Positions 22,883-35,533 are shown, counted from the stretch's first letter. The stretch is DNA of 64,000 nucleotides from Eutypella sp. D-1 (GCA_023313575.1 JAJTTP010000008.1:1612001-1676000), one strand, 5' to 3'. Program-made: numbers and translations. The notes: generated from the letters alone by a model not told the origin.

Positions 22883-23889
22883 GCGGGCAACAAGCCAGCT
22901 TCGCCCTAATCCTCACCCCCCACCTACTCCTCACAACAGAAATCTCGATCAACGATGACGACGCACATGAAAGGCCGGCGGCGGCACATGGACATTGTAT
23001 TCTAGAGGAAAGGGGGTGGTTCTGTTCTATCGAGAAGCGTCGTAGAAGACTCAACAAAAAAAAACAAAGAAAGCTGCTGCATGGCCGCCCCCGCGCCTCT
23101 TTCCTGCTCGCATGTGTGTGAGGATTCTACTTTTTTTAAAGCACCAAAAAAAAAAAGACCTCGTGGGAGGTTGGAGGTGGTTTACGGCTGTTGGGCGGGG
23201 AGCCAGCCAACACACCTCTTCTTCGGAAATTTGCACCGGTGGGAGTTATTAGGAGGGGGGGCCTCTCTTACATCATCCATCCTTTTCGTCGTGGTGGAAA
23301 CGTAAAATATCCGTCCCTCGATGGTCTCTCTGGGTTCATGGTTTTGCCGTCATAAGAAAAAAACAAAGTTTCTTCCAAAATTTTGGAGCTTTACGTGTGA
23401 TGTGTCCCCGTGTTGTTGTTTGCGAACTAATAGACGCGTCGGCCTCTTCAGGTAGGACTTCGCGTTGGCAAAACTCAGTAGGATACCCAACCAAACGGAC
23501 TCCCGCCGCCTCTCGGCGGCTATGCGAAGGTAGGTAGGTAGGTACCCGGATTCCTCTCACCGTCGTAAGAAATAGACCGACCCCTATGTATGTATCCCCG
23601 TCCCAACACCACACGAAGCGGCTCAGCAGACTTTCGGCTTCTCGTGTTGGACTATGCGGCTGTGTCATCTTCACTACCGCTCTCCGTCTATACCGGCACA
23701 TTAGAAAGCGCCCTCGCTTATGATAGAAGTCTGATACGGGACGATTGACGATGCGGCCGCCAGCATAACAATACTGAGGTCTCTTCTAGCCGCAATGGTA
23801 ATAGCCCATGTAATAAAGACCCGCGACCTCAAAAACCTGAGTATAGCTATATAGACGGAACCTGACTCTTCATATACGGGGTTAACTGA

Positions 23890-24275
23890 AGCAAGGTAGT
23901 TGAAAGTTACCATCAAACCTCCAATGCCGGCAGATCTCTTCCGGGGGGCACGGCCACCCGGTCTCCCGACCTCGTTCTGTGCCTGTTTCCGACGGTGCAG
24001 CGGATTTTGATGTTTCGATGACGGGCGTTGCGCTGCTTGGAGTCGTTTCTTCAGCGCCTCGTCCTCAGATGGAGATTTGACCATGCAACCTGCTTCTACC
24101 GTCCCCGATACATTATATATATATATAGAGGAACTTGCGCGCTTCTCTTTTTCTTCGCCGAAGGAGCAGATGATCATAGGAATGAATACGTAGTCTAGCA
24201 GGGCGCCACTCACCTCCAGATATTCCCTTGATAGTCGAGAATGCTTCAACTACACAGATAAAATCACCATGACCT
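23890..24275 (-). pseudogene. Possible small gene or gene relic
   Basis: The minus strand has gene-like pieces: a potential 36-nt exon between a CTGTGTAG acceptor and a GGAG|GTGAGT donor (about 24248-24213), then an AGAAGCAG acceptor leading into a basic, coding-like stretch starting MVKSPSEDEALKKRLQ and including RPGGRAPRKRSAGIGG. I do not recognise the family and could not assemble a full frame. It may be an orphan gene, a remnant, or chance. Confidence 0.22.
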
Positions 24276-25985
24276 TATTGTACCAAGACATATATATCTC
24301 TTTTCTGCGTACTCAATAATACCTCTTTCCACATATCCTCCCCCCCCCCCTCCAGCTCGTCTCCCTGCTCACCGCCGCGTCCAAGAAGAAGAAGGGAAAA
24401 AAGTCAGGTAGCCGTCACATGCACGTTAAAGCACTCGCTAGGTCGGTCTTGGCCCCAGGGGGATGCGAGGAGGGGAGCTTGGCTGGCTACCTACATGCTT
24501 AAGTATATGGTTCGGGTGGATGTGCCGGGGAGAGGAGGGGATTCAGGGGTTTAGTTTACTACCTTACTAGGTAAGTAGGTATATAGTTACCAAGTACCTA
24601 GGTAGGTAGTTATGCTGGTTTTAGGTGGTGCTACTAGGGTATATTACGTAGCTGCTTGAAGACCGACTATCTGGTATACCTATACGGAGAACCGCTCGCG
24701 GAAGCGGTATCAGGAGGATAAACAGCATAACCAGCTTTACCTTCACCTCCGAGTAGGCGAGCCAGCCCAAGCACAGCATGAGAAAAGAAGTCAGTCAAAC
24801 ACCAGGTTAGTTTCGACATTTTTTGGGCCGGTCTAAGTAAAGCAATCGGCAACGGTTCTATGCACAATGACGACAGACGGCCTCTACTATCTTTTCTATT
24901 CCACTCAACAAAATTTCTTTTTTACCTTCGGTATGCCGTTTCGTTGGATGAATGACGGGACGGCCTGGTGGCGGCGGCGGGTCTCTCTCTCTTCTTCCCA
25001 AATCGTGGGGTCGGGTCCTGGGTGGGTGGGTGATACGCATGGATGTTGTGAAACAACCGGGGCCACACTCAGTCACTCAACTTACACAGACACATAGCGT
25101 TTTTTGGTTTTGGTTTTTTTTTTTGAAGGTGCTTTACTTTCGACTCCCACGCCTATAATCCGCCAAGCTAATGTGGTACTGCGTAGTTACTCTGCCTCTG
25201 CTGACGTGGGGGGTGGTCGGAGTACAGATCCATATCTAGATAACTAGATACAGCCAAATATGTCAACCTTAATGATTACTTTCCATGCCATGCCATCTCA
25301 GCAAGTAATTGGCGAGCCAGAGTTCTTCAACAGATTCCCGCTCGCTGACAGGTACCGTGGAACCGCGGACTTAACAGCCGTTGCATAGTTACCTAGAGAA
25401 CGCTCTAGGGACGCACGCTCGAGGTAAACTCCGGGTTAAGGAGTTTAGTTTTTTTTGGGAGTTTTTACAGACAGACTGGGGAAGTTGAATGCGATTGTTC
25501 CTGGAAAGTTTCAGCCAGCCCTGCGGGTGATGTAAAACTGAATTCCCATACCATTCCCGCCTTGCCCCGCTCGCTTGTCAAACTTCATACGCAGAAAGTC
25601 TTAGAAGGATGCGATGCGATGCGATGCGTATATGCCCAGAAGTGATATTTTATAGTGGATTATCATTGACTTGGGTAGCGACTCCAGGGCGCCTAGTTTC
25701 TATAACCTATTCAGGGGAACCGATCCGGGACTACGTAAGGGCTACATATAACTTTCCAAGGTTCCCGTCTACTCTAGTAGTTCTATGCCCCACCAATTCT
25801 GTCAAAGCCGGGCAAATTTCTTCGTCCATGTAGTTGCTATCACGGGTGCCTCCACTGATATACCAGGGATCCGGGGTATCACTTTCTAGTGAACAACTAG
25901 CACATTACGCGTATGGAAACGATATGACCAGACTATCGAGCCAAACCTATACCAAAGACCATATTGCCTGAGCCTAGGTACATAT

Positions 25986-26017
25986 ATTCATATGTACATG
26001 TATTCATATGTACATGT
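25986..26017. repeat. Perfect 16-bp tandem duplication
   Basis: ATTCATATGTACATGT occurs twice in direct succession. Each unit contains the palindromes CATATG and TGTACA. Confidence 0.8.
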
Positions 26018-26709
26018 AAGGCATCGGGCATCTGTAAAGTGTACATCATCCCTGTTAACACCCTCCCTCCTGTAAGTTAGTCCTGACTGCTGGCTAGCGG
26101 CGCTTTTAAAGTGGCTTTTAGAGTAGGGCCTGGACGTCTGGGCTCTCAGTGCCAGGTGGGCTGTCACCGGTCCCACAGCGGGGGATCTGACTTATGGAGC
26201 CCCTAAGCTTTAAAAGCTGCCAGTTGCGTAACGTAAGTACCCGCGTAAAATACCAAGCAAGCGTGCCTACACTTTCTCCCCCCTCCAAGGCTTACGGATG
26301 ATGACGCCTCACTCCCGTTTTTCTTTTTACCCCTCCAACGGGGACATAGAGAAGAAAAAAAAAACTGTAAATTTTTCAAAAGGGGGCAAATTGACCACTA
26401 TGTAAAAACAAAACCAAAAAAAAACCTCACAACCGGGATATTCTGTGTTTTTGTTTTCAAAAAGTGGAAAGATGACAAAACAGCTTTCCACCTATATGGA
26501 CCTTGTACAATCGTAGATGATCTCCCATTGGAAGACTCCGTGAGACGATACCTAGGTAGGAGGGGGAAGGGAAACGGCTCTAAGACCCAAGACCCCTGAG
26601 AGAGGGATATACCGCCTACCGCCTTTTTCGCCCCTTCTCTTCTCTCACCTGCCTACTCTCCTACTCATAACCTCACATGCAGCGGGACAAGGTCATACGT
26701 AGAGTAGAG

Positions 26710-26732
26710 TAGGGTAGGGTAGGGTAGGGTAG
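26710..26732 (+). repeat. (TAGGG)n pentanucleotide tract
   Basis: Four TAGGG units plus a partial one. It resembles the fungal telomere repeat but lacks the second T, so it is a pentamer microsatellite. Confidence 0.8.
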
Positions 26733-27225
26733 CTACGTACATTAGGGTACCCAGTCGGTCGTGTCTTCGTGGCGGCTTTCGGGGTAACGAACTAGTTGGG
26801 AAAAAAAGGCTGGAGAAGAAAAGATGCGGGAGCGTTAGTGTTTTGGTTTTGAACCATCCATTGGAACAAAAGTATCGTCGACTTTTTGGGCTGACGGGGT
26901 TAAGGTAGAATTTTAGCTTTGGCTCCTTTGCACCTCCTCTCTTTCTCTCTCTCTCTCTTTGTGTGTGTGTGTCCCCTTATCCCTCCACATATACTCTTAT
27001 CCCCTTCTTCATATCTGGGCACTTGTCTCCTTTTATCTCTCTCGCCTACCCTGTGTATAAATATCCGAAGCTTCCCATCTTAGTTGCTTTAGTCCCATCT
27101 GGCTTTTCTTCCCTCTCTTTCGCTCTTTGATATACAACTCCGTCTTGCCCTATAAACCCTAGCACATCTTTAGTATATCTCCTAGTTTACTTAAGTATTA
27201 CCCACCACGAAACACAAACGTCACG

Positions 27226-28858
27226 ATGCCTTTCGTCGATAACCTCCCCACGACCATGAAGGCTCTCAGGTAAGGGCTCGCTGCTCTGTGATCTCTCTCA
27301 ATCTGATAAGCCGGACCCCCTTGCTCCGATGTCGTCCCGAGAATCGGCAAGCCTCGTCCACACAACGACCCCCCTGCTGACGCCATCAACGAACCGTGCA
27401 GATATGAGAAGCCCGAGGTCTGGGGTATCGTCGAGGTTCCTCTGCCTAAGCTCCGCCCCGGTGACGTCCTGATCAAGGTTAAGGCAAGTGTACCACACCA
27501 AACCAGATGTCTGTCGCGCGGTTGTAATAACGTCGTAACCTCCGGATATAGTCTTGCGGTGTCTGCGGTACGGACCTGCACATCCACGAGGGAGAGTTCA
27601 TCGCCGAGTTCCCCCTCATCCCCGGTCACGAGACGACCGGTGTCGTTGTTGGTATGATGTCCGACTTTAAACTTTTAAACTCGTGCACGCCCTGGTTAGC
27701 TAACGACTGCTCCCAAAGGCTTCGCCGACGACGTCAAGGGCTTCGAGATTGGTGACCGTGTAACTGCCGACAACTCCGAGCTGTGCGGCCACTGGTGCGT
27801 AGAACCCCCACCTCCTAATTATCAACCGGCAGTCCGGAACTAACCTCTGCTCCCGTGACCAGCTTCTACTGCCGAAGAGGCCAGGAGCTTCTGTGCGAGG
27901 ACTTCAAGGCCCACGGAGTCCTGGGTCTTGACGGCGGTTTCGCCGAATACGTAAGCTGCTCCTCCCCCTCCCGTGATATGGTGTTCGTGTCTCAGACCCG
28001 CTAACGAAACCACTGCAGTGCTCGTACACCCAGGGCCGCCTCTTCAAGATCAAGAACATCAGTGACATCGATGCCACCCTCATCGAGCCCGCATCGTGCG
28101 CCATGCACGGCCTGGAGAAGATCGCTCCCAAGGCCGGCTCGCACGCCCTCCTGATCGGTGCCGGTCCCACCGGTCTCATGATGGCTCAGTTCCTGTATGG
28201 ATAGCGCATACTCCGTGGCTGCAAATGGCTAACACCCCTTGACAGACGACACAGCGGTGTCTCGCAGCTAACTATTGCTGCACCCGAGGGCGCGAAGATG
28301 GAGCTCGCGAAGAGCCTCGACGCCGCGGACTTCTACGTCCCGCTCTCGCGGTCCAACTCCGCTCCTCAGTGGGAGCAGCTCAAGAAGGACAACCCGTACG
28401 GATTCGACATCGGTGCGTCCTCGTAGACTGTGACCCCCCACTTCTGCTCCGTGCTAACGGAATTTCCACATAGTCGTCGAGGCCAGCGGCAGCAGCAAGG
28501 TGCTCGAGGACGCGATCAACTACGTCCGCCGCGGCGGCAAGCTCGTCTGCTACGGCGTGTACCCGAGCTCAGCGCGCGTATCGTGGCCGCCGGCCAAGAT
28601 CTTCGGCGACGGTAAGTTTCTCCTAGGAACCCACCATAGACCACATCGCTGACTGATAAAACTTCTTAACCAGAAATCACCATCATCGGCTCCTTCTCCG
28701 AGACGTACATGTTCCCCGCGACGGTGGACTACCTCGACAGCGGCAAGATCAAGACCAAGGGCATCGTCAACAAGACGTTCAAGCTCGAGCAGTGGGGCGA
28801 GGCCCTCGAGAGCATCCGCAACAAGAGCGCCATCAAGGCCGCCATTATCTTCGACTAA
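27226..28858 (+). CDS. Zinc-dependent alcohol/polyol dehydrogenase (D-arabinitol-dehydrogenase-like), 351 aa
   Basis: Nine exons: 27226-27269, 27402-27483, 27552-27651, 27719-27794, 27863-27950, 28019-28194, 28246-28412, 28474-28611 and 28674-28858 (1056 nt with stop). A medium-chain dehydrogenase. Catalytic zinc ligands are Cys44 (SCGVCGTD) and His68/Glu69 (GHETTG). Structural zinc cysteines are 98, 101, 104 and 112 ([15 protein letters not shown]). The NAD(P)-binding turn is GAGPTG. Sequence style ([20 protein letters not shown]) fits fungal polyol dehydrogenases acting on arabinitol or related sugar alcohols in the cytosol, but substrate and cofactor are inferred. Intron 2 starts with GC (AAG|GCAAGT); a GT donor 6 nt upstream would delete the conserved Val-Lys before SCGVCG. 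The exon count is high for this locus. Confidence 0.92.
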
Positions 28859-30768
28859 AGCCCCCCTCCTTCCCCCTATCGTATACCCTTGCGCCGCCCA
28901 CCGCTAGGTGGAGGATAGATAGATCCTGAGGGATGGGTTCTCGGGGCTGGATAGAAATGTAAGGCGAGCGGATAAATAAATAAAAAAGAAATGAAATAAA
29001 GAAGTAAAAATGGAATAAAAGGTCACTGCCCTGGCCTGAAGAGGTCATCATACTCGTGATCCAAATAACTCTAGTCGGACTCCACGACACCACATGCTAT
29101 GATGACCAGATGGAAACAAGATGACTCGACATGAGAGATAGTATCTCCCGTCCATCACTCGACAAAATGATAGCAAGAAGAAAATATAAAAGCAATCACC
29201 AACCACTAACGACAACGACGACGACGTCAAGCTCTTCGTCCATCACGGCCCAACGATAGAAACGTAGTAATAGCCCGATGACTCGATAGCAACACAACGT
29301 AAGGGATGTATGTGTGCACCCTCCAGCGGTCTGGCTGAGCTGGTTGGGCAGGTCCGCTTGGAACTTCAACCGACCAATAAGCGAGACTCGACGTTCCAAA
29401 AAGGGAAGAGAGGGTAGACCTCATTTCCCGCAGGGCATATATAGGTAAGATATTAGCCGGCGGTTCTTGCAACTAAGTACAAAACGACCTCAAGCACCAG
29501 CACAGCAACAAATTAAAAAAATTAACAGAGAGCACATAGAGGTAAGAAGAGAGGGGGGAGGTTTTGTATTATTATACTCGGGTGGGCGGTATTGGGCTGA
29601 CGGGGCTGGACGACCCCACGCAGCCAGCACGTCACGGCATGGAAATAGACGACCTTGATGGCCATCTGGGTCAAACTTTTTGCTCGACTAGAGCTAGGCT
29701 GTTTAGTGTAGGAACGGGACGGGGGCTGATGGGTCCTTTTTCCGCTGATGATTTCGGCTGTATGTGAGTTGTTTTGATGGAAATATTTATTTAGGGTACT
29801 GATATGCTGTAGATGCGGCGTATAGGTTGTTCTATTTGATTATCGTGGAGAATGGGTTAACTCTGGTCTCCTGGATCCCGTACCAATCACCCCCTTATTC
29901 GACCCCTCTCCCCCGCCCCCTTCCTTATACGTCAGCGCCAGGGTGATAGCAATATATTTTACCCATGAAGTAAAAAGGTCATGATGTATCTTGTAAAATG
30001 AGCATTAGTTCTGGACTGTTCCAGTTCCTGTTTGTTCTGCTGTTTGGGCTATCCCGTACCGCCGCAGTAAACAAGCAGCTGCACTTGCATGACGATGGCG
30101 AACGAGTACATGCAACGTACCGGAGATATCCTCGGCGATAATTAAGTTCAGAAAGGCGAAGGAAGAAGCCCTCAGTATAGTCCACGACGAGGTTGGAGTG
30201 CCGAACCACTCCGTAAATCTCTTGTTATTGGAGTTGTGCCTCCCAGATCCGAATTGGCATATGCCTCTGGCCTCCTGGAGGATAACATTGAAGCTGGGTG
30301 AAACGTAGCCGCTGGACTGTCTGGTAGTGTTCGCCCGTGAATTCCACCTAGGTGGAGCGGAGTTTCATAAGAGCTAAGAGACCGGTCCGGAGACAGCAGC
30401 GGAGCAAGGAGGCCCCTCGGAGGTCTGGTGGCGAACTAAGCGGCGATAGCTTCGGGAGGTCATAGCGAATGAAGAGGCCACGGCCGTTATTGTATGCTTA
30501 ATTTATAAAAATTGAATAGCAACTGTCAGTGACCTTCTGGCGTTCAAGAACGCTCTGTAAATCAACTGTTTGGCTGAGACCTTGGTTTTTGCCGAAGTGG
30601 ATATTATGTATTGTCATGATTATAGAATAGGGGCAACAGGTCCACGCCATCCTAACCCCCCCGTCTCTCGCCTACATTGCTTTTTCGGTGGTATCTCGAT
30701 AGCTCTCGCAGCATTACAAACATAATACACTTTTCCACGCCCTCCACTAATCCCCACTCCCCGGCATA
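28859..30768. other. Convergent intergenic region between the dehydrogenase and lin1
   Basis: 1.9 kb without a recognisable gene. AT-rich near 28975-29020. Short frames only. It contains the 3' UTRs of both neighbours. Confidence 0.5.
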
Positions 30769-32205
30769 TCATACAAACGCAACAACGCGGGTCCAGCCCT
30801 CATCGCCATCGACCTCCCTGAACTCGACGCCCTCGCCGAAGTATCCGGCGTCCTGCCAGGCCTTCATGGTAGGGCCGTCGAAGGGGCCCTGTTTAGCGGC
30901 GTCGTCGCGTCCGTCCGTCCAGCGGAACTCCCACATTTTCCTCGTCGTCGTTGTCGCGGGGGCACGCTCCTCGTCCCCGTCACCGCCTCCCTCCTCTGCT
31001 GCCGCCGTCCGCGCCGGCTCGACCCACGGCTCGTCCGCCTCCCGCCCGTACTCGCGCACCAACCGCTCTCGCTCGCGGTCGTAGATATCCGGACGATCGC
31101 GATCGAGCAGCTTGCTCGCGGCGTCGGTGATGGCGTCGATAGCCTCCTTGATGCGCGCCTGCTCGCGATCCTCCTCCGTCTCCTGACTTTTCTCCGTGCC
31201 CGTATTCGGGTCCACATCCATCGCATCCGACTTCTGCTGTTGTTGCTTCTTGAGCTTCCACTTCGGCACGGGCTTCTTCTTCGCCTTGACCTTAGCCTGA
31301 CGCCTGCCGAGCCGACGCAGTGCATCCTCGGGCGTCTCGCCGCGCTCGAGCTGTAGAATCAAGGCGCGCAGGAGGTCCGCGGTAAGCAGGCCGTCGTCGT
31401 GGCGGCGTTGTGCGCGCAGCTCGGCCTCGCGGCGCTCGTGCGCCTCTGCGGCCCGCCGCATGTCCTTCTTGCTGACCCCCTCCAGCCAACGGTCGTGCAC
31501 GGCGTCCGGGTCCGCGGCTTTCCGGACGTAGTTGCCCGCCTCGTCGAACCGGCCTTCTTCCTGCTCCGCTTTGAGGTTGAACGCCTCGACTTTCGGCGCG
31601 TGTTTCTTCAGCCCGCCGAGCCCGACCTCCGCGTCGAGCCCCTCTTCTTGTATGGCTAGCTCGACGGCCTCTTCGTCGTCGTCGGATGAGGATTCCTCGT
31701 CGAGTCGGATGCGGCCCCCGGATTTCGACTGCCCTTCTTGGCCCTCGATTTGGTCGGCGTCTAGGAAGCGCACTTCTTTGCTCTTCTTCTTCCCCGTCGT
31801 GTTGTCGTCCGCTGCTTCCGAGTCCATCTCGTCGCCGTCTTCTTCCTCAGCGAACATGTCGTCTACATCCACCTCCTTCTTCTTCGGCTTCTCCTTCCCG
31901 CCAACCCGCAGCGCGCCCATCTCCTCGCGGTCAGAGTCGGAATCGTAGCCATCGATGTTCACGGCGCCGCGCTTGGTGGTGGCGCCACCCCGTATCACGT
32001 CTGCGTCCGCCTCGAGGAAGACGTCCGCGGCTTCGTCCTCGTCATCGTCTGGGTTGTCGGGTGCCAGTGCCGAGGGATTCCGCACGTCGAACTTCACTTT
32101 CTTGCTGTCGGGTTCTCCGTCCTCGCCGCCGACGCCGGCGTGGTGTTGCCGGGCGTAGGTCTCGCCGGCGCGCTTGGGACGCGCCGCGCTGAATCTGGAT
32201 GACAT
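30769..32205 (-). CDS. lin1: LIN1/CD2BP2-like GYF-domain U5 snRNP protein, 478 aa
   Basis: Single exon. I chose the Met at 32205 (MSSRFSAARPKRAGETYA) because fungal LIN1 proteins begin this way; an upstream in-frame Met at 32253 would add 16 residues. The body is acidic and low-complexity, with family segments DSKKVKFDVRNPSAL, INIDGYDSDSD-like AVNIDGYDSDSD, and EEGRFDEAGNYVRKAADPDAVHDRWLEGV. The C-terminus is a GYF domain: WEFRWTDG, then QGPFDGPTMKAWQDAGYFG. LIN1/CD2BP2 binds proline-rich partners and the U5 component Prp6 or Prp8 and leaves during tri-snRNP assembly in the nucleus. Divergent with ufd1. Confidence 0.93.
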   Translation of the reverse strand: MSSRFSAARPKRAGETYARQHHAGVGGEDGEPDSKKVKFDVRNPSALAPDNPDDDEDEAADVFLEADADVIRGGATTKRGAVNIDGYDSDSDREEMGALRVGGKEKPKKKEVDVDDMFAEEEDGDEMDSEAADDNTTGKKKSKEVRFLDADQIEGQEGQSKSGGRIRLDEESSSDDDEEAVELAIQEEGLDAEVGLGGLKKHAPKVEAFNLKAEQEEGRFDEAGNYVRKAADPDAVHDRWLEGVSKKDMRRAAEAHERREAELRAQRRHDDGLLTADLLRALILQLERGETPEDALRRLGRRQAKVKAKKKPVPKWKLKKQQQQKSDAMDVDPNTGTEKSQETEEDREQARIKEAIDAITDAASKLLDRDRPDIYDRERERLVREYGREADEPWVEPARTAAAEEGGGDGDEERAPATTTTRKMWEFRWTDGRDDAAKQGPFDGPTMKAWQDAGYFGEGVEFREVDGDEGWTRVVAFV

Positions 32206-32974
32206 GTTGGGGCGCGCCTGTGGGCCTGGTAATTGGAAGGAAATGGGTGACAATTCTAAGGTGTAAATCTCAATGATCAGCAGTTTCTAATTGGAGCTGG
32301 AAGAGATGATATAGTGAAGGATGCTTGTGGAAGAGAAGTTCAAGATAGGTACATGTAATAGTGCAGGTAGCAAGTACTCCCTTCCTGACTTCTTCCAATG
32401 ACGTTGAAGCTTCCAGGGCCAAGAGCTGTACCTAGGTACCTGGGTAGCTTGTACAGTGGGGTAGCTGCGGATAAACCCACTATCGGCCCCCTGTGTCAAC
32501 TGCTGAGGTGTAACTGTGATGTGCCTGGAACTGCATTTACACAGCAGTATTTTAGCCGTTTATCGGGCGGAATAACCCAGTAACCGGGGCGATTTCGTCA
32601 TTAGCACGCAGCCTGAGCTTAGGTAATTTGTACCTAGGTACTTGCCAGGTAACCCACCTCTTCTGTATAAGCTCATAAGTTCAGGAAGGGACCTTCAAGC
32701 TTCAAGCTCCACATTAAGTACCATTCTAAGTACCTAAACCTATCAAATAGACATCGTCACTTTCACACTCACACTCACTCTTACTCTTATACTTTACTCT
32801 TTACACTCGTCTTTTTTTCTACATGAACAACTATATTTACATTATTCCATATTCCATAGTGAAAACGGTAGAAACCACGACGAGCTTCCTTCCGACCTCC
32901 ATACCTACAATTTTTACTTATCAGCCTTACTAGTCTCGCCACTCTTTGTTACCACGAATCCTTGGCCCTCCCAC
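32206..32974. other. Divergent promoter between lin1 and ufd1
   Basis: No gene. It contains two CCTAGGTAC-type palindromes (about 32430 and 32630) and a CT/CA-rich run (about 32760-32815) before the ufd1 start. Confidence 0.55.
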
Positions 32975-34402
32975 TTGAACATAAGACGAGGAAGAGATAA
33001 TAGTGATAAAGGAATAAACCACCTTCAAAATGGTTCATCCCCCCAAACATCCCCGCAGTCTTTACCCACCCTGCTAACCACAGAATCCGACTTCCAGTTC
33101 CAGCCGGGCTTCGACGCTTTCGACGCCGACGATCCCGCCGCCATGTTCAACATGGCCCGCTCCGGTATGATGCGAGGTCACGGTATGCGCCGCTTCGACG
33201 AATATTTCCGCTGCTACCCTATGGTTATGGCCCCCGGCACCGAGAGACCCGATCTTAACTACGGCTCTAAGATCTTTCTACCCCCCTCCGCCCTTCAGAA
33301 GATCTCCCAGCTACACGTTCAGTGGCCCCTTATGATGGAGCTGGTCAACGGCGAGAAGGACCTCTACACCCATGCCGGCGTGCTGGAGTTCGTTGCTGAG
33401 GAAGGCCGCGCCTATATACCACAATGGGTGAGTTCGCTTTCTCTTCCCGTGCTACTATCCTAGTTACACATGTAGAGAACACTCCCTTTGACTAACCGGA
33501 AACAGATGATGCAGACGCTACAGCTAGACGTCGGCGACATGATCCAGATCAAGTCGACGTCCCTCGAGCTCGCCAAGCTCGTCAAGCTGCAGCCGCAAGA
33601 CACCAACTTCCTGAACATCAGCGACCCGAAAGCCGTGCTGGAGAAAGTCTTCCGGAACTTTGCCACCCTGACCAAGGGCGACGTCTTCAACTTTGAGTAT
33701 AACGACGAGGTTTACGAGGTCGCCGTGCTCGAGGTCAAGCCCGAGACCGACAAGATGGGCGTCTGCATGATCGAGACCGACGTCTCCGTCGACTTCGCCC
33801 CGCCCGTCGGCTACGTCGAACCTACCCCCACTGCTCGCGGCAGCGGCACTAGCACCCCGCGGAGCACCCGCGGTGCCGGTGGTCTGCCCGCCGGCGGCCT
33901 CCTACACAGCCAGGGCACCATGGCCCAAGCCATCAACTACGACGCCATCGCGCCGAACGCCACGGCCGCCGCGGCCGGCGCCCGCGCCGTGTCCTCGCAC
34001 TTCCTCAACGAAGGCCACCGCCTCACCACAAAGAAGGGATCCAAGGCGCCGACCCCGAAACCCTCGACCCCAGTAGCCGGCGCCTCGAGCTCCACCTCTA
34101 CCTCCGGCGGCAGCGGCACCACCGTCCCCATCCCGGCGCCACGGCGCACCAACGGCCCCATGCCCCTGCGTCTGCCGCCCAACAAGCTCTTCTTCGGCTA
34201 CGAAATCAAGCCCGTGAAGACGGATGCCGACCGCGAGGCCGAGAAGGAAAACGCCGAGCGGCCCCACTTCGCTGGCCAGGGCCAGACACTGCGCGGTGGT
34301 GCTAAGAAGAAGGGCGGTGCTGATGCCGAGGCTAAGGGCAAGGAGAAGGAGAAGGGGAATCCGGATGCGGGTGGGCGGAGATTGGATGGACGTAAGGCGT
34401 GA
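32975..34402 (+). CDS. ufd1: Ufd1, Cdc48/p97 cofactor, about 393-449 aa
   Basis: Exons up to 33427 and 33506-34402 (intron 78 bp, phase 0). The open frame starts at 32975 (449 aa). Conservation begins near the Met at 33143 (AMFNMARSGMMRG), so the true start may be there (393 aa) or in an unseen upstream exon; the first 56 residues are doubtful. The N-terminal double-psi barrel is clear: FDEYFRCYPMVM, GSKIFLPPSAL, GVLEFVAEEGRAYIPQWMMQTL, then LDVGDMIQIKS, NFLNISDPKAVLEKVFRNF and DFAPPVGYVEP. The C-terminal half carries the SHP-like PHFAGQGQTLRG that binds Cdc48. With Npl4 it unfolds ubiquitinated proteins in ER-associated degradation. The middle contains an Ala/Ser/Thr/Pro-rich insert. Confidence 0.92.
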
Positions 34403-35533
34403 TCTGATCTGATCTAATCTGATCGGAGCAGGGCAGGGCAGGGCAGGGCAGGTAAAAGATATTTATCTGACTACGATGACAATGGCATGATGGCACGGCA
34501 TGGATTCACACGGCGTTTGGGAGTTTGTCGTTGCCCGTTAGGCTTGGCGGGCGGCTGGGCTTTACTTTACTACTACGAGAACTTACGTATCTTAGACTTG
34601 ACGATCATCGTGGTTAGTGCTGGGAAGCCGGGGAAGGGGGGCAGTAGTCATCTTGCAAGCTAGTTGAATGATACCGTTGGCCGTATCTCTGGATTAGGGG
34701 GGATACTTGTGATGCCTTGGTTAGGCTGGCCTTTGGCGAGTTCGTGGATTCTTTTGATGTGAAGCTGTGTGGTTTCACTGGTATTGCTTCGTACTATGAC
34801 TACCTCCCCTGCTGGCCCCGGAGCCTTCTGGGGGGTCGAAGTGAAGTCGGAGACTACGTATACTAAGCCTCCAACCACCCCCCCCCCCCGGCGCCCCCTT
34901 CCTTTTACGCCGGGGCTTCTAGGCATTATCGATATGTACGCCGTTGCAAAATAACGACATAGATGCACGGACGAATGGATTTATCAAAAAATAGTTCATT
35001 AGCTATATCTTGTGACTTCACTTCAACTGTCCACTCCATTTCACTTCCCATGCACTTATTATTAGGGTTTATATCTTTCATTCTTGCTATGGTATTCGGT
35101 GGTCTGTGTAGGTGTGTATTTTTACTTGTTGTACTAAACATAAACTCAGTTGCCGTAACGTGACTACCAGAGGAAAAAAAATACAATCCCTTTTTTATTA
35201 CCACCCCCTTCGCCCCCACAAGAAAAAAAGCAAAACTTACGCCTTTTTTGGGGTCTGGAATATATCGCTTTTTGGGTTTCTCATCGAGACGAAAAGCTTG
35301 AAGCTATAATGAGATTCTCCTTTATGGCTTTTGAAGCAGTTTACACTTAAGCCATTCATACCACTTTTCTCGTAACTAGACGAGGAAATAAGGGCGAGAA
35401 AGCTTTTTAGGGGGAGGGGTTGCGTGTTAATGGTGAGGCCAGGGTTCAGGGGCTCGAAAGGGGAATATCGTAATACCATAATTTTTATTCTAATTCGGAA
35501 TGCTGCATACAAATGCTGTCCCTGTGCATACTG

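Larger units (their letters stand above)
22883..27225. other. 4.3-kb gene-poor region
   Basis: No gene that I can defend. It contains GT/TAGG-rich stretches with TACCTAGGTA-like palindromes (about 23530, 24560-24610, 26550), GATGC repeats (25607-25630), a 16-bp tandem duplication (25986-26017), and a (TAGGG)n tract (26710-26732). A/T runs are frequent between 26340 and 26460. A possible coding relic lies at 23890-24275 (minus). The last 300 bp are strongly pyrimidine-rich (CTCTCTCTCT near 26940), fitting the promoter of the dehydrogenase that follows. Confidence 0.5.

Noticed and set aside
26710..26732. Interstitial telomere
   Set aside because: The unit is the pentamer TAGGG, not the hexamer TTAGGG, and it is only four units long.
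31686..32192. Arg/Ser-rich plus-strand frames over lin1
   Set aside because: Antisense shadows of the acidic low-complexity part of lin1.
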